64,000 nt of DNA, from contig OW028580.1 in NCBI GenBank assembly GCA_932294295.1, positions 28,342,896-28,406,895 on the forward strand. The letters run 5' to 3'. The notes under the pieces were generated by a model. That model was given only the letters and a program-made list of their open reading frames with translations, made no database searches and was not told where the DNA came from. Origin of the DNA: Alitta virens. Lineage: Eukaryota > Annelida > Polychaeta > Phyllodocida > Nereididae. Position 1 is the first letter of the stretch; every line of letters begins with the position of its first letter. The position numbers were made by a program, and so were the translations under genes. Shown here in pieces: positions 35,222 to 46,250 of this stretch.

Positions 35222-36960
35222 CAAAATAAAAAGAATCTAAATCTGAATCTGGGTGTTGGTCTTTCTGCAACTAGATCTATTTGAGTAATTGGTATCATTC
35301 TTGATCGGTTTCTTAGGGGAATTATTTTGAAAGAGAGAATCGTTTGTTCATTTTTATAGAAGTTAGAGTTGGAGTATTCCTTACATATTGTGTGGTTCTG
35401 GTCAGCCACAGAGGTCTTCATTTCCTGCCAAACATTACTATTATAATTGCTGGCAGTATTTAGTGAACAACAATAACCGTTTATGCTGGACGTGGATTTA
35501 TTTCCAAATGTACAATCTTTTGTCTGTATGAAGTTTGGATCAGATCGCAAATGTCGGAGATCATTATTGTTCATGGACCTCTGTGGCAGTCTGTTTCAGA
35601 ACTTACGCTTCTTTTGAGGGGGTTCCCCTGTTTCCACCATCTCCTGGATTTCATCTATGGTGCACGAGACATGATCTGGAAGACCTTTGATGATAATTGC
35701 GTCAGTTCTGATTCCACACCTGTTTTTCAGATATAGCTGACAGAAAAGCTCGACATTGAACTTACCATTGACCAATGGATTGAGCCTAAGAAAGACTGCC
35801 GGGAGGAGGTAGAAGTAACTTTTCCCACATATTCCTTCTGAAGGTTTATGATGCTGCTTATTGGCCTTGAATCCTGGTATTCAGTTGGTGCCGTCGCTTG
35901 AGTGGGCGCTCGTCTCTTTAGTACTTCAGGAGTTTTCATTTGTTGCTGTAAGTTATCTGTCAATAGGGAGAGTTATTTTTCGGTAAGATTGGTCCCATCA
36001 TTGCAGAGAAGAACAGACCTATGTACTGCATGAACGTTACAAGTGATGAGCGGGAGGTTATCATGTTTGTTTGTCCTGTAAAATTGTTGAAACTTCATAT
36101 TGAAGATTCCGATTTGAGTTTTCGCATTTGACTGTGGGAGGGTCATCGCTATGAGGCTGCAGGGTAAGTTATCCATCAGTGTTTTTGCTTTGTTGAAGGC
36201 TTGTATGCCTGATATTCCATTGTTCATCTCAAGAACCCCGGTCACCAGGATCGAATCCATCAACTTCTGAGTTACTTAATTCAGACAGGTTAATAAGTTT
36301 GCAACTCCAGAGATTTCAGAGGATGGGACGACTAGTTTTTCAGCAAGGCTTGCAGTAATTTCATCAACAGCAATTAATCCTTTCAACTTCATCTTCGATG
36401 AATAGTTGTTGTCCTGATTGTGAACAATTTGTTGAGCACTTCAGCATGGTCATTTTCTTTTTCAGAGATCATCTTCTTCGCCTTCTCCAGCTCCTTACTG
36501 TTATCAACAACATCTTCATATGCTTCGTGCAGACGGTCACATTCATGCTCCTTCTCCCTTAGTTTCTTCCTCAACATTGTCATTTCATTAAATAATCTAT
36601 CACATTCTGAAGATTTATCACCCCGTTTCTTGGTAAGGCTTTCCGATGATTTTTTCTGAGAATTCTTCTTGTGTTCCAGTTTCCCAATGCATCTTTCAAG
36701 ATCTTCTTTTGTTGTTTCTGTTAGTTTTTGTTCACCAGTCAGATGCTTCTTGGGTCGTCCCCTATTCTTTTTGATTGTTGCATCACTGACTAGTTTTTCG
36801 TCCGCTTCCTGCTGTCCTCAGTTGTTTGGTTTCGTCTGATTGTTCATCATTTGACTCAACTTTATTGCTTGCACTTGCTGTCTCAAGAGGAGGTTGGCAT
36901 TCAGTAGATCAGGGCTAGCATCCTTTCCCCGCAATAGCTGTAGCACAGAAATTTCTTAGG
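35222..36960 (-). pseudogene. Degraded ORF1-like coding sequence (AT-hook, coiled coil, SGNH-like)
   Basis: Read on the minus strand, several frames connect in order. First a basic stretch with an AT-hook core (NRGRPKKH, ~36750-36770). Then a Lys/Glu-rich coiled coil (36583-36389, MTMLRKKLREKEHECDRLHE...), then a ~90-residue block (36263-35973) with ILVTGVLEMNNG near its start and NDGTNLTEK at its end. The spacing resembles an SGNH-type esterase of CR1 LINE ORF1 proteins, with Asn where the final catalytic His of D-G-x-H is expected. Next comes a segment ending in a nuclear-localisation-like PPQKKRKF (~35600), and finally a frame 35574-35140 running into an AATCTG-rich tail (~35235-35255). 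Many frameshifts and stops. The LINE-ORF1 reading is inference; a host gene relic is possible. Confidence 0.4.
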
Positions 36961-37001
36961 AGTTAGTGCACGAACAATGTTGTCGTAGATTTTAGAGTTG
37001 G

Positions 37002-37257
37002 TGTTAGATTCATTCACTTGTGTGTATGTGATCTTTGTGTATTGTGTGAAAGCTAGTTTGTCTGCTGATTGTATGAAGTCCGTGTTGTGTGTTGTTTTCT
37101 GTTGTTGTCTTCAATTGTGTAGCAGTGATATGTCAAATGGCTGCATAGTTGTGAGTATGACTTATTATGTTAATTGTCTGTCTCTTGTCTTGTCTGTGTG
37201 TGGCTGTTGTATGAATGTGTTGTATTGCCTGCCTTTTGCAGAGCCACCTTACTTGAG
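37002..37257 (+). repeat. 5' LTR of BEL element
   Basis: 256 bases. Matches the 3' LTR closely but lacks ~85 bases found there between TTGTGTAG and GTGATATGTC. The 3' boundary is set where the two LTRs diverge after CACCTTACTTGAG. Confidence 0.9.
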
Positions 37258-37319
37258 TGAATAAATGCTCCAAAACCACATATCGACTTTTACAGTGAAT
37301 AAACATCCTAAAATTCAAG

Positions 37320-38530
37320 ATGGCTGAAGAGCCGGATCTTAATAAAGAGAAAATTTTAAGAAGACAGATCAAAGCTGCTGTGACAAAGAAGATCAACAAG
37401 ATAGACAGACTAATTGCTGAGAAAAATGTGGAGAAAGTGAAGGAAGAAGCAGAAAGTTTAAAACAGACTTTTGAAAATTTTGAATCAGCACATGAAAGGT
37501 ACCATTCGCTGCTAGAAGACCTGGATGAATGTGAAGCAAGTGATGAGTACTTCTTTGAGGTTCAAAGGGAATATGTGAAGACCCTCAACAAAGTTAATGA
37601 TTGGCTTAAGTCTGGTAATGTACAGGAAGTTGCTGCTGAGTCTAAACAAGAGTGGTTATTGAAACCACGGCAGCCAGTGGTGATGTTACCAGCTTGTTGA
37701 ATATTATGAAATTTGATATTGAAAAATTTGATGGAGATCCTCTCAAATTTCACGGATTCAAGGCCATATTTGAACAGACCTTCGAGAAGTTCACTTCAGA
37801 CAGCCAGATTTGTCTCACACACTTGATTGAAAATACCACTGGTGACGCCAAGAATACCATCCACAGTTGTGCTCTGATGAAGGGTAATGCCGGCTACAAG
37901 AAAGCGATGGAGATATTGACAAAGTGCTTCGGAAACGACTACTTAATCATGGAGAGAGTGGTTGTGGCTTGTGTCAAGGGAAACCGGTGTGAACGGCAGG
38001 TGAAGTCCAGGCCCTCGCTGATGAAGTGTCAACTAGCGTTATTATCCTAAAGCAGATGGGTAAATTAAGCGAGATTGACTGCCAGACTCTCATTGCTAGT
38101 GGTCAACAGATTGCCAAATTACATGATGAACCGTTGGAGGAGACAAGCTATCGAAACCAGACATGAAAAGGAAAGGTATCCAAATTTTGAGGAGCTCGTA
38201 AAGTTCCTATCCTCGGAAGCTGACTTCGCAAAGGATCCTGTATATGGACAATCCCATCCTGTGTATGGGCAATCTCGTGAAAAGACTGACAAATACAAGA
38301 AATCAGCTTCATCTGAGGTGAAATTCAGCTCTGCATTCTCTTCCAATGTGTCGAAACGTCAACAATGCATCCTGTGCAACCAAGATCATTGACTGCACTT
38401 CTGCTCTGTATTCAAAGGTATGAAGCTGCATGATAGAATAAGCTTAGTTAAGGACAAAAGACCGGGTGAAAATTGCTTAATGAGTAATCATTCCACTGAG
38501 CAATGCAAAAAGTGTGACAGGATATGGTAG
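37320..38530 (+). pseudogene. gag: gag (DUF1759-like) with zinc-knuckle region, frameshifted
   Basis: Starts at MAEEPDLNKEK with a charged, helical N-terminal domain (QTFENFESAHERYHSLLEDL). It shifts frame near 37655 into the DUF1759-type capsid part (FDGDPLKFHGFKAIFEQTF) and again near 38040-38075. The capsid-distal part carries a duplicated VYGQS motif (PVYGQSHPVYGQS). The first zinc knuckle (C-I-L-C...) is interrupted by a TGA at 38390-38392. The same region in the second element at 62045 is intact, which shows what was lost. Confidence 0.85.
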
Positions 38531-38599
38531 AAAACCTACCAAGTATATTCATGTAGTTGATAACAATGGTGTTGAAATAAATGGCAAACATGCTAAAGA

Positions 38600-39000
38600 T
38601 ATTAAAGTGACAACGCTAGTACTGACTCGAGTGGAGAGAGTGTAAACGTGCATATGCCCCTTGTCGAAGTATGTGTAAATGATAGCCACACTGTTTAAGC
38701 GTTGTTAGATACTGCTTCAAGTAGCAGTTTTTGTACAAGAGATGTTGTTGAAAATTTGGGATTAGAAGGTCACCAGACAAAGTATTGGTTAAATACTTTT
38801 GGTAAATCTGAAGAAGTAACTTCCTAAGTCATAAATTTCACTCTCAGTTCAATGGATGGTGAACAATCCCTCAAGCTATCAAACGTGTATGTTGTTGACA
38901 AAATTCCCATCCAAACACTTGAGAAAGTTTGAACATTTACAAGGGTTGCAAGTTTGTTCAAATGTTGGTGATGTAAATATTCTCATTGGGCAAGATGACG
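38600..39000 (+). pseudogene. pro: BEL aspartic protease region, motif altered
   Basis: The active-site loop reads ALLDTASSSSFC (catalytic D-T codons at 38708-38713). The invariant Gly of D-T/S-G is Ala here, whereas the second element has D-T-G-S. Stops flank it (TAA at ~38698 and ~38826). It ends at NILIGQDDA, the usual junction to the reverse transcriptase. Confidence 0.75.
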
Positions 39001-39115
39001 CAGACCATTACTAGGTTGGGCATTAAATGGTCCTTCTAGAATCACAAATGTAAAAAGTAGCGTTGTATCTCACTTCATTAGTGCAAACCTCTCTGTTGAT
39101 GATCAGATTAATGCC

Positions 39116-39545
39116 TTGTGGGATATTGAAAATGAAGGATTGGGTGATGATAAGTGCTCGTGGTCCGTAGAAGATGAAGAAGTTATCTCATTGATGGACA
39201 GGGAATGCAAACTGATCAATGGCCATTATGAGTTACCAATTCCTTGGCGACCAAATGTTAATGTACCAAACAATTCTGTCATGGCAAAGTCATGGTTGAT
39301 GTAATGTCTATCTGGTCCTGATCTGAATAACAAGTTGTTAAATGTCATTTTGAGGTTTCGGCAGCATGCTTATGCCGTGATTGCCGACATTGAGTCAATG
39401 TATTATCAAGTAGAGTTTTGGTAGACAATTTTGGTGCTGACACCTTGATTTGGGATACAATCAATCATGCCTTTTATGTCGATGACTGTCTCAAGTCTGT
39501 TACCTCTCGAGAACAAGCCCTTGAATGTCTATCATGGTACTAAGA
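39116..39545 (+). pseudogene. pol: BEL reverse transcriptase with large internal deletion
   Basis: The N-terminal part includes the linker DIENEGLGDD and the first catalytic region (AVIADIESMYYQV, ~39375-39412). After VEF a stop follows and the sequence jumps to NFGADTLIWDTINHAFYVDD. The Y-V-D-D box is at 39475-39486, so roughly 100 or more residues of the palm and fingers are missing. TAA at 39541-39543 follows. Confidence 0.8.
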
Positions 39546-39546
39546 G

Positions 39547-40360
39547 TTGTTGGCTAAAGGTGGATTCAATCTTACAAAGTTCGTGGCAAATGATTCAGTG
39601 CTTTTGCAAGCAATTCCAATAGAGGATAGAGCTGCTGAAGTCAAGGATATTGGGTCTAGTGCAAATTCTAGAGTTTTGGGCATTGCTTGGAATGTTGAAA
39701 GTGATTCGTTCTTCTTCAAGGTCGATATACATTCCAAGATGCATACAACTAGACGTGAGGTGTTAAAATTTGTCTCATCCATCTTTGATCCCCTCGGTCT
39801 TGTTAATCCAGTTGTTGTTACAGGGAAGATCATCCTTCAGGAGACTACCAGAAACAAGTTGTCCTGGGATGAAACTGTTCCTGATGCAATTGATAGTAAG
39901 TTGAAATCCTGGTTGAACGATTTGGGCAATCTCGCAATGTTACAAATTCCAAGGTGTATCAAACCCATGATGTTTGAAGAGGGGGTGGCTGAATTGCATC
40001 ATTTCAGCGATGCAAGTCAAACGGCGTATGGGAGTTGTAGTTATTTGAGGTTGGTCAATGTTCATGGTGAAATTCACACTGCTCTTGTCATGAGTAAGGT
40101 CAAAGTTGCTCCAATCAAGGTCATCACAATTCCAAAGTTAGAATTACAAGCTGCTGTCCTTGCGGCGAAGGTGGATGTTACTCTTCAAAGAGAGTTGGAT
40201 CTTGCTCTTACACCATCTTATTTCTGGGTTGACAGCGAAATTGTCCTAAAATATATCTACAATGAAAATCGTCAGTTTCATGTGTTTGTGGGCAACCGTG
40301 TGAGTTTGATTCAACAAGTCACTGGCATTTTGTGTCTGGCCAAGACAACCCAGCTGATCT
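39547..40360 (+). pseudogene. pol: BEL connection and RNase H region
   Basis: An open stretch of 271 codons covers the end of the reverse transcriptase (GGFNLTKFVAN), the connection (VSSIFDPLGLVNPVV) and the RNase H-like domain, with HHFSDASQTAYG, PKLELQAAV and FWVDSEIVLKYI supplying the expected Asp-Glu-Asp residues. The final His/Asp region (GQDNPADLVTRG) is in the next frame after a frameshift near 40330. Confidence 0.85.
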
Positions 40361-41857
40361 AGTCACAAGAGGTCAATGTCCACAGGAACTGGATGAAGAC
40401 AAATGGTATAGTGGACCTGCTTTCCTGAGAACCTACAAGAGTGAGTGGAAGGAGGAAAATTTTGGAACTCAATTGGAGGTCGATGACCCCGAGGTCAAAA
40501 AGGATCGTGGTGTAGCTTGGTTGATGAGGTTTGTGCGTAATGTTAAGCTGAAACGGCGTGAAGGTGAAGGTGATTTGACAGTGCAGGAGTTGAAGAAAGC
40601 TGAAACACTTGTACTGAAGCATGTCCAAAACTTACATTATTGCAATGACATCAGCAATTTGGTTCAAGGCAAAATAATGAGTAAGTCAAGCCCTATCAGG
40701 TCACATGACCCTGTTCTTGGTTCTGATGGTGTTCTTAGGGTTGGAGGAAGGTTCAGAATTTCTGAGAGTGCTGATGATCAACCTGCCATTGTATCTCATG
40801 ATCATGTGTCGCGACTGATTGCATCTGATTTTCATCATGTTGCTCATTGTGGTGTTGAATGGGTGGTCAGTGATATTCGTAAAAAATATTGGCTCACCAA
40901 AATCAGAGTGGTTGTCAAAAGAGTGGCTCAAAATTGCGTTCTATGTAAAAAACTCTTTGGTAAACCCTGCATTCAAAAAATGTCTGATCTGCCAGTGGAA
41001 AGGTTTGTTCCAGGAAATCCTCCCTTCTCCCACACTGGAATTGATTGTTTTGGGCCATTTATGGTTAGCAAAGAGGTTAAGCGGTACTGCTGTATTTTTA
41101 CTTGTTTAAAAATGAGAGCTGTACATTTAGAGAAGTTGAATACAATGGAGACTGACAGCTTTGTAAATGCATTTAACAGATTAATGGTACACATTTTGTG
41201 GGTGGTAGGGCAGAAATGCTCAAAGCATCAAATTTCAAAATCAAGAAGCATGCAGTAAGAAATGACGTAGAGTGGCACTTCAATCCTCCCGGAGCCTCTC
41301 ACATGGGTGGCATTTGGGAGAGAGTGATAAGAACTGCAAGGAAAGTGCTATTGGGCTTATTAGGCAACAACTGCAGACTGACTGATGAAGGCTTAGAAAC
41401 CTTGTTTTGTGAAGTTGAAAGTATAATCAATAGTAGGCCTATTACCAAAGTGAGTGATGACATCACAGATAGTGCCCCTCTTACACCAAATCATTTACTG
41501 CTGCTTGCAGATTGTCCCTCTGTGCCACCTGGTGTGTTTAGTGAAACTGACATGTACAAATGCAGATGGAGATGTGTGCAGCATTTTGCTAATGAGTTTT
41601 GGTGTCAATGGTTGAAGCAATACTTACCTGAGTTGCACAAAAGGACAAGGTGGATGCAACCTCAGAGAAATTTAGAAATTGGTGATTTAGACATGATCAC
41701 CGATGAAAACACCCCCAGAGGTGTATGGCCTATTGGCTTGAATAAAGAACTCTTTGAGAGCAAAGATGGGGTTGTTAGATCTGTGAAGGTTAAAATCAAG
41801 TCTTCCTATTTGCATAGGCCAGTGACAAAACTTGTGTTGCTTGAAGGTGAAGAATAA
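40332..41857 (+). pseudogene. pol: BEL integrase, second catalytic Asp lost
   Basis: The first frame (to 41258) holds the zinc-binding H-H-C-C region (HCG...NCVLCKKL) and the first catalytic Asp (HTGIDCFGPF, Asp codon 41043-41045). After NAFNRL the sequence jumps straight to an N-G-T-H-F segment (~41183) in another frame, so the second catalytic Asp that normally precedes N-G-T is deleted. The second frame (41198-41857) holds the catalytic Glu (GGIWERVIRTA, codon 41318-41320) and a complete C-terminal BEL domain ending in TKLVLLEGEE. The frame shift plus missing Asp make it inactive. Confidence 0.85.
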
Positions 41858-42002
41858 TTATTGCTTGAGCATGTGTAAATGGTTGGTTCTAATGTGTATT
41901 TAATTAGTATGTATTAAAACTTATATTTCGTTTAATTCTTAGCATGTTCTGTAAATGATGACACATATATGGATTGGATCATAAGGATCCAATGGCGGGG
42001 AG

Positions 42003-42345
42003 TGTTAGATTCATTCACTTGTGTGTATGTGATCTTTGTGTATTGTGAGAAAGCTAGTTTGTCTGCTGATTGTAGGAAGTCCATATTGTGTGTTGTGTGT
42101 TGTTTTCTGTTGTTGTCTTCAATTGTGTAGCTGTGAATGTTTCCTCTGTGTGCAATGTATGAGAGCATTACTGAACTGAATATTGAAGAATAATGTCAAT
42201 GTATAAATGGAAGTGATATGTCAAATGGCTGCATGGCTGTGAGTATGACTTATTATGTTAATTGTCTGTCTCTTGTCTTGTCTGTTTGTGGCTGTTGTAT
42301 GAATGTGTTGTATTTCCTGCTTTTTGCAGATTCACCTTACTTGAG
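42003..42345 (+). repeat. 3' LTR of BEL element
   Basis: 343 bases, starting TGTTAGATTC directly after the purine tract. It carries ~85 bases (42134-42215) absent from the 5' LTR. The few scattered differences elsewhere indicate an old insertion. Confidence 0.9.
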
Positions 42346-42692
42346 GTAATTGAGAATTTATTAACAGTACAGTTGAAGTCTTGGAAAGTAGTATATATTT
42401 TGTTTAGTCTACAGAGTACAGATGTAGATATAGTATGATATGGGTATGCTGATATACTTCATCATATGGAAGGTGATGCACAAGCTAAAAGATTGGTCTG
42501 AACTGAACTCAGAAAAGACTTTTTTCAATATTTTGGCTCCGACTGGTCTTACTCTCCAGATCTCAGGTCTGTGTGTTATTTCTGTTCATAAACCAGCTGT
42601 GCATGATCTGTTGAGATAAGAAAAACAAGAAAATATGAGATTAACAGTTAATTGAGAATTTTCACAGTATAGTTAAAGTCTCGGAAGAGTAA
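42346..42692. repeat. Degenerate CAGTACAG-containing repeats
   Basis: Words such as TTAACAGTACAGTTGAAGTC (42359-42378) and TTCACAGTATAGTTAAAGTC recur here and again at 43785-44130. This flank was probably part of one repeat field before the neighbouring element inserted. Confidence 0.55.
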
Positions 42693-42696
42693 TTAA

Positions 42697-43767
42697 AGGG
42701 GAATTAGTTTTGTAAGTTAATTTCAAAAGTTCAATTAAATGTTAAATAATATATTGCAGTGAAAGGAAATGTCTTAAACTCTGGTTTGATGATTTCAAGC
42801 CAATTAAAAGTGCAATTTGCACCAACCGCCAACATGCTGGCCGCCATTATTGCACACAGCACGCAAGACAGTGATGTCACTTATGTCCTAAGTCAAGAAC
42901 AGCTAGGCCATAAGCCATAATATTATGAATCAATTTAATCCTGTTGATTACAAGCCATTACATTGTTCATTGCAATTATAACAAGAACAGATAGCACAAC
43001 AGCATAAAGGGTGTTAATTGCAATTTGTATCTAAGAATAGGTATATAGGCACGGGCAAATAATATTTTGTATCACTATATTTCTGACCATATTTTTGCAA
43101 GAGAACAGAATTGGAATACTGCTTTGTTTTGTAAATAAAATATGTTACATAATATTTAGGGGCAGTGTGCAGTATTATTTATAGCATAAATATAATTCAT
43201 AGTATCTATATTTAGTGTATATATAGTGTTAGTGGGGATGTTTTAAGGGCATATATATTAATTACCAAATTGTGCTTATTTCAATTGTATGTTGGTTGCA
43301 TTGCTAGATACATTTAATATAGGGCTACCAATTTAAAATATAATATAATATCAAAAACTCATTTTTAACAAAACTTTGTCCAATACACTATTTTCTTTAA
43401 AGCTTCACTAATAAACAGTGGACGAATGATAGATCTATCGATTTATTTGGCAACATAATACATTTTTCGTGTATGCATACAATGCTGAAATCTAATACAA
43501 TGTAAACTGCTCTAAACTACTAAAAATTCACTCAGTTATCCAAACATTCATTGGCTGAGATCTATAGTACAACAGTGACGTATTTCCGGTCAGTGCAAAA
43601 CACCGGGAAAGTAAAAAATGGCAGCCTCCGTAGTTCACAAAACGGAGCTAATAAATGCAGGATATTTCACTACCAGTGCATATATACAATTATGCATAGC
43701 GTGGATGTGTTTCTATGGACCCAAGCTAATATCTGAGAGGTAAAGTGCTCAAGGCGTTAGTTCCCCT
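42697..43767. mobile_element. TTAA-flanked DNA element (Kolobok/piggyBac-type target), non-autonomous
   Basis: Begins AGGGGAATTAG and ends, reversed, AGGGGAACTAA. Both ends abut TTAA (42693-42696 and 43768-43771), the target of Kolobok and piggyBac families. The AGGG terminus fits Kolobok better than piggyBac (CCC). 1071 bases with no transposase frame. A diverged relative of its right half lies inverted at 20350-20640. Confidence 0.7.
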
Positions 43768-43883
43768 TTAAATTTTGCTTGGTATACACAGTACAGGTGT
43801 GGATACAGAATGGAACAGGTATGATTAAGTGCGAGTTGAGAACTTTCACAGTACAAGTGAATTCTCAGAATAGTATATATGTA

Positions 43884-44064
43884 CAGGTGAGTCCCAACAA
43901 TTATTATAAGATATCTTTCAACACAGTACAGGTGAGTCCCAACAATTAATATAAGATATCTTTCCACACAGTGCAGGTGAGTCCCAACAATTAATATAAG
44001 ATATCTTTCCACACAGTACAGGTGAGTACCAACAACTTATTATATAAGATATAATATTATGTCC
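43884..44064. repeat. 45-base tandem repeat with CAGGTGAGT in every unit
   Basis: Four units, whose CAGGTGAGT words start at 43884, 43929, 43974 and 44019 (exactly 45 apart), separated by CCCAACAATTAATATAAG and ATATCTTTCCACACAG. The word is a consensus 5' splice donor. Degenerate relatives flank it at 43785-43860 and 44073-44120. The repeated open frame on the minus strand is a by-product of the 45-base period. Confidence 0.9.
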
Positions 44065-44214
44065 ACATAGTACAGGTGCAGAACAAACTTTAAGTGGTAA
44101 CTTCACAGTACAGGTGAAGTTGTGGAATTATTTTTAAGTTGTTGTGAAGTATTAAAAGTTTCTTTATAAATAAATGGATAACAAGTAAAGCTCTCTTTAA
44201 AAAGAGATCTGTAC

Positions 44215-45112
44215 CAGACTTGTGTGGTAAAAGTCAATAGTAGATATTAATGACATGTATACATATTTATAATTTTAAACAACCCTTGTGTGATAATAGT
44301 CGATAGTAGATATTAATCACATGTATACATATTATTAATTTTAAACAACCCTAGTGTGATAATAGTCGATAGAAATTAATGACATGTATACATATTATTA
44401 ATTTAAAAAAGAACCCTGGTGTGATAATAGCCGATAGTAGATATTAATGACATGTATACATATTATTAATTTAAAAAAACCCTGGTGTGACAATAGTCTA
44501 ATTAATGACATGTATAGATATTATTAATAAAAAAAAACCCTTGTGTGATAATAGTCGATAGTAGATATTAATGACATGTATACATATTAATAATTTTAAA
44601 CAACCCTAGTGTGATAATAGTCGATAGATATTAATGACATGTATTCATATTATTAATTTAAAAAAGAACCCTGGTGTGATAATAGCCAATAGTAGATATT
44701 AATGACATGTATACATATTATTAATTTAAAAAAACCCTGGTGTGATAATAGTCTAATTAATGATATGTATAGATATTATTAATAAAAAAAACCCCTTGTG
44801 TGATAATAGTCGATAGTAGGTATTAATGACATGTAAACATATTAATAATTTTAAACAACCCTAGTGTGATAATAGTCGATAGATATTAATGACATGTATA
44901 CATATTATTAATTTAAAAAAGAACCCTGGTGTGATAATAGCCGATAGTAGATATTAATGACATGTATACATATTATTAATTAAAAAAAACCCTGGTGTGA
45001 TAATAGTCTAATTAATGATATGTATAGATATTATTAATAAAAAAAACCCCTTGTGTGATAATATTCGATAGTAGGTATTAATGACATGAAAACATATTAT
45101 TATTTAAAAAAA
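44215..45112. repeat. Higher-order tandem array: four ~65-base monomers in a ~255-base unit
   Basis: Monomers share TGTGATAATAGTCGATAG and ATTAATGACATGTATACATA. Four types (beginning CCCTTGTG, CCCTAGTG, CCCTGGTG with GCCGATAG, and CCCTGGTG with a shortened GTCTAATTAATGA) follow one another in fixed order. The first type recurs at ~44284, ~44536, ~44791 and ~45048. About 14 monomers in total. Confidence 0.9.
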
Positions 45113-45960
45113 GAAAGTTTTCCTCTGGACTGGACTTGCACCGATACACTCTCCAACGCCTTAGACAGTCCATGGTGACAAGTTAAATTATGACTAAAAC
45201 TTTATTTTATGAACTTTGGAAGTTGTACCCGATCTTTATCCAAAATTAGCTAAAACTATGGTTACTGTAGAGCTCACTTGACATGTGTGAATTATCATGA
45301 TTTGGTAATCGTCAGGATAGTAGGAATTTGGACAAAATATCTTTTCTTCATCTGACATTATTTACAAAATAATTACATAATAAGATTTGTGTTTCATATA
45401 TTTAAAAGAGATTCATAAATTTTTCTCAATTTTCACCAAGCAAACCGCTATGACATTTACATCCAATCTCCCATCAGTCGTTGACCTAATTATTTCACAA
45501 AATTTGTGTATGTGTTCCATATAAAGGTCTAGTTGCCAGATATAAAAAAGTGTTTTCAAGGGGTAGACAGGAACATCTCTTACCTTGACAACAATCTTGT
45601 GATATGTTGTTGTGATTTAATGGAATATTTTATGTAGATTATAAAATCAGCATATCATATGACAAAAGTGTATGTAAGATCAAAATAACTGAAGAATACT
45701 TTGCCAATGGTCCTCCTGCTCCTCCCATATTTCCCTGACCTTCCCCATTATACTGAAAGTTTCTAACAACTTCATCATATCCCTGTTATTCCTGCTTATA
45801 ATGACATCTACACAAATATCCACATTTTCGTCTGTTCTGAACATGAGGTAGGTTTTCTGAGAAATTACATTCACTCAGATATATATTCTTCCTCATATAG
45901 GGGTGTACCATTCCCAAAGAAAGACCATTAAAAAACTGTTGAGTGGTCCAGTTGGATAAT
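45113..45960. other. Nothing recognised
   Basis: AT-rich. The 64-codon minus frame at 45680-45874 has no domain. Confidence 0.5.
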
Positions 45961-46250
45961 TATCAGCATGATAAGGTCCTGGTTTGGTTCGTTGGAGGAC
46001 AATGGAGGTCCCAGGGTTTGACTCCAGGACCGGGCACTCTTTCTGAGCTTCATCTCAGTTGGATTTTGATCACATGAGACATTTAGTTTAGAATTGGTGG
46101 TGTGACGTACTCTGTGTCTATGCGCAGGCAGGTAAGAGATCCCACCCATGGGATGATGTTCAGCATGGCGTGGACTCTGAGCCTGATCATCTCATCATTA
46201 TCTTTGCATCTGGCAGCTGGTCATATAATAAATAAGCTGGTTAGCAAAAA
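45961..46250 (+). repeat. SINE copy, nearly full length
   Basis: Carries a B-box-like GGTTTGACTCC (~46014-46024), GGACCGGGCACTCTTTCTGA, the central CTGTGTCTATGCGCAGGCAG, GATCATCTCATCATTATCTT and GCAGCTGGTCATATAA. The A box is degenerate. It lacks the CTAT tail, which may survive ~270 bases on. Confidence 0.7.

Larger units (their letters stand above)
37002..42345 (+). mobile_element. BEL/Pao LTR retrotransposon, complete outline, inactivated
   Basis: Two LTRs beginning TGTTAGATTCATTCACTTGT (37002 and 42003) enclose gag, protease, reverse transcriptase, RNase H and integrase in the BEL order. The 3' LTR follows a purine tract (GGCGGGGAG, 41994-42002). The body has about seven frame breaks plus larger deletions in the reverse transcriptase and integrase. 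No convincing target-site duplication was seen (GTTGG before, GTAAT after), perhaps because the LTR ends are eroded. The nearest relative in this window is the element at 62045-64000, with the same gag N-terminal domain. Confidence 0.92.

Noticed and set aside
36997..42350. Target-site duplication of the BEL element
   Set aside because: Flanks GTTGG and GTAAT do not match.
43749..44106. Repeated ERYLILIVGTHLYCV frames on the minus strand
   Set aside because: The 45-base tandem repeat is a multiple of three, which keeps any frame open.
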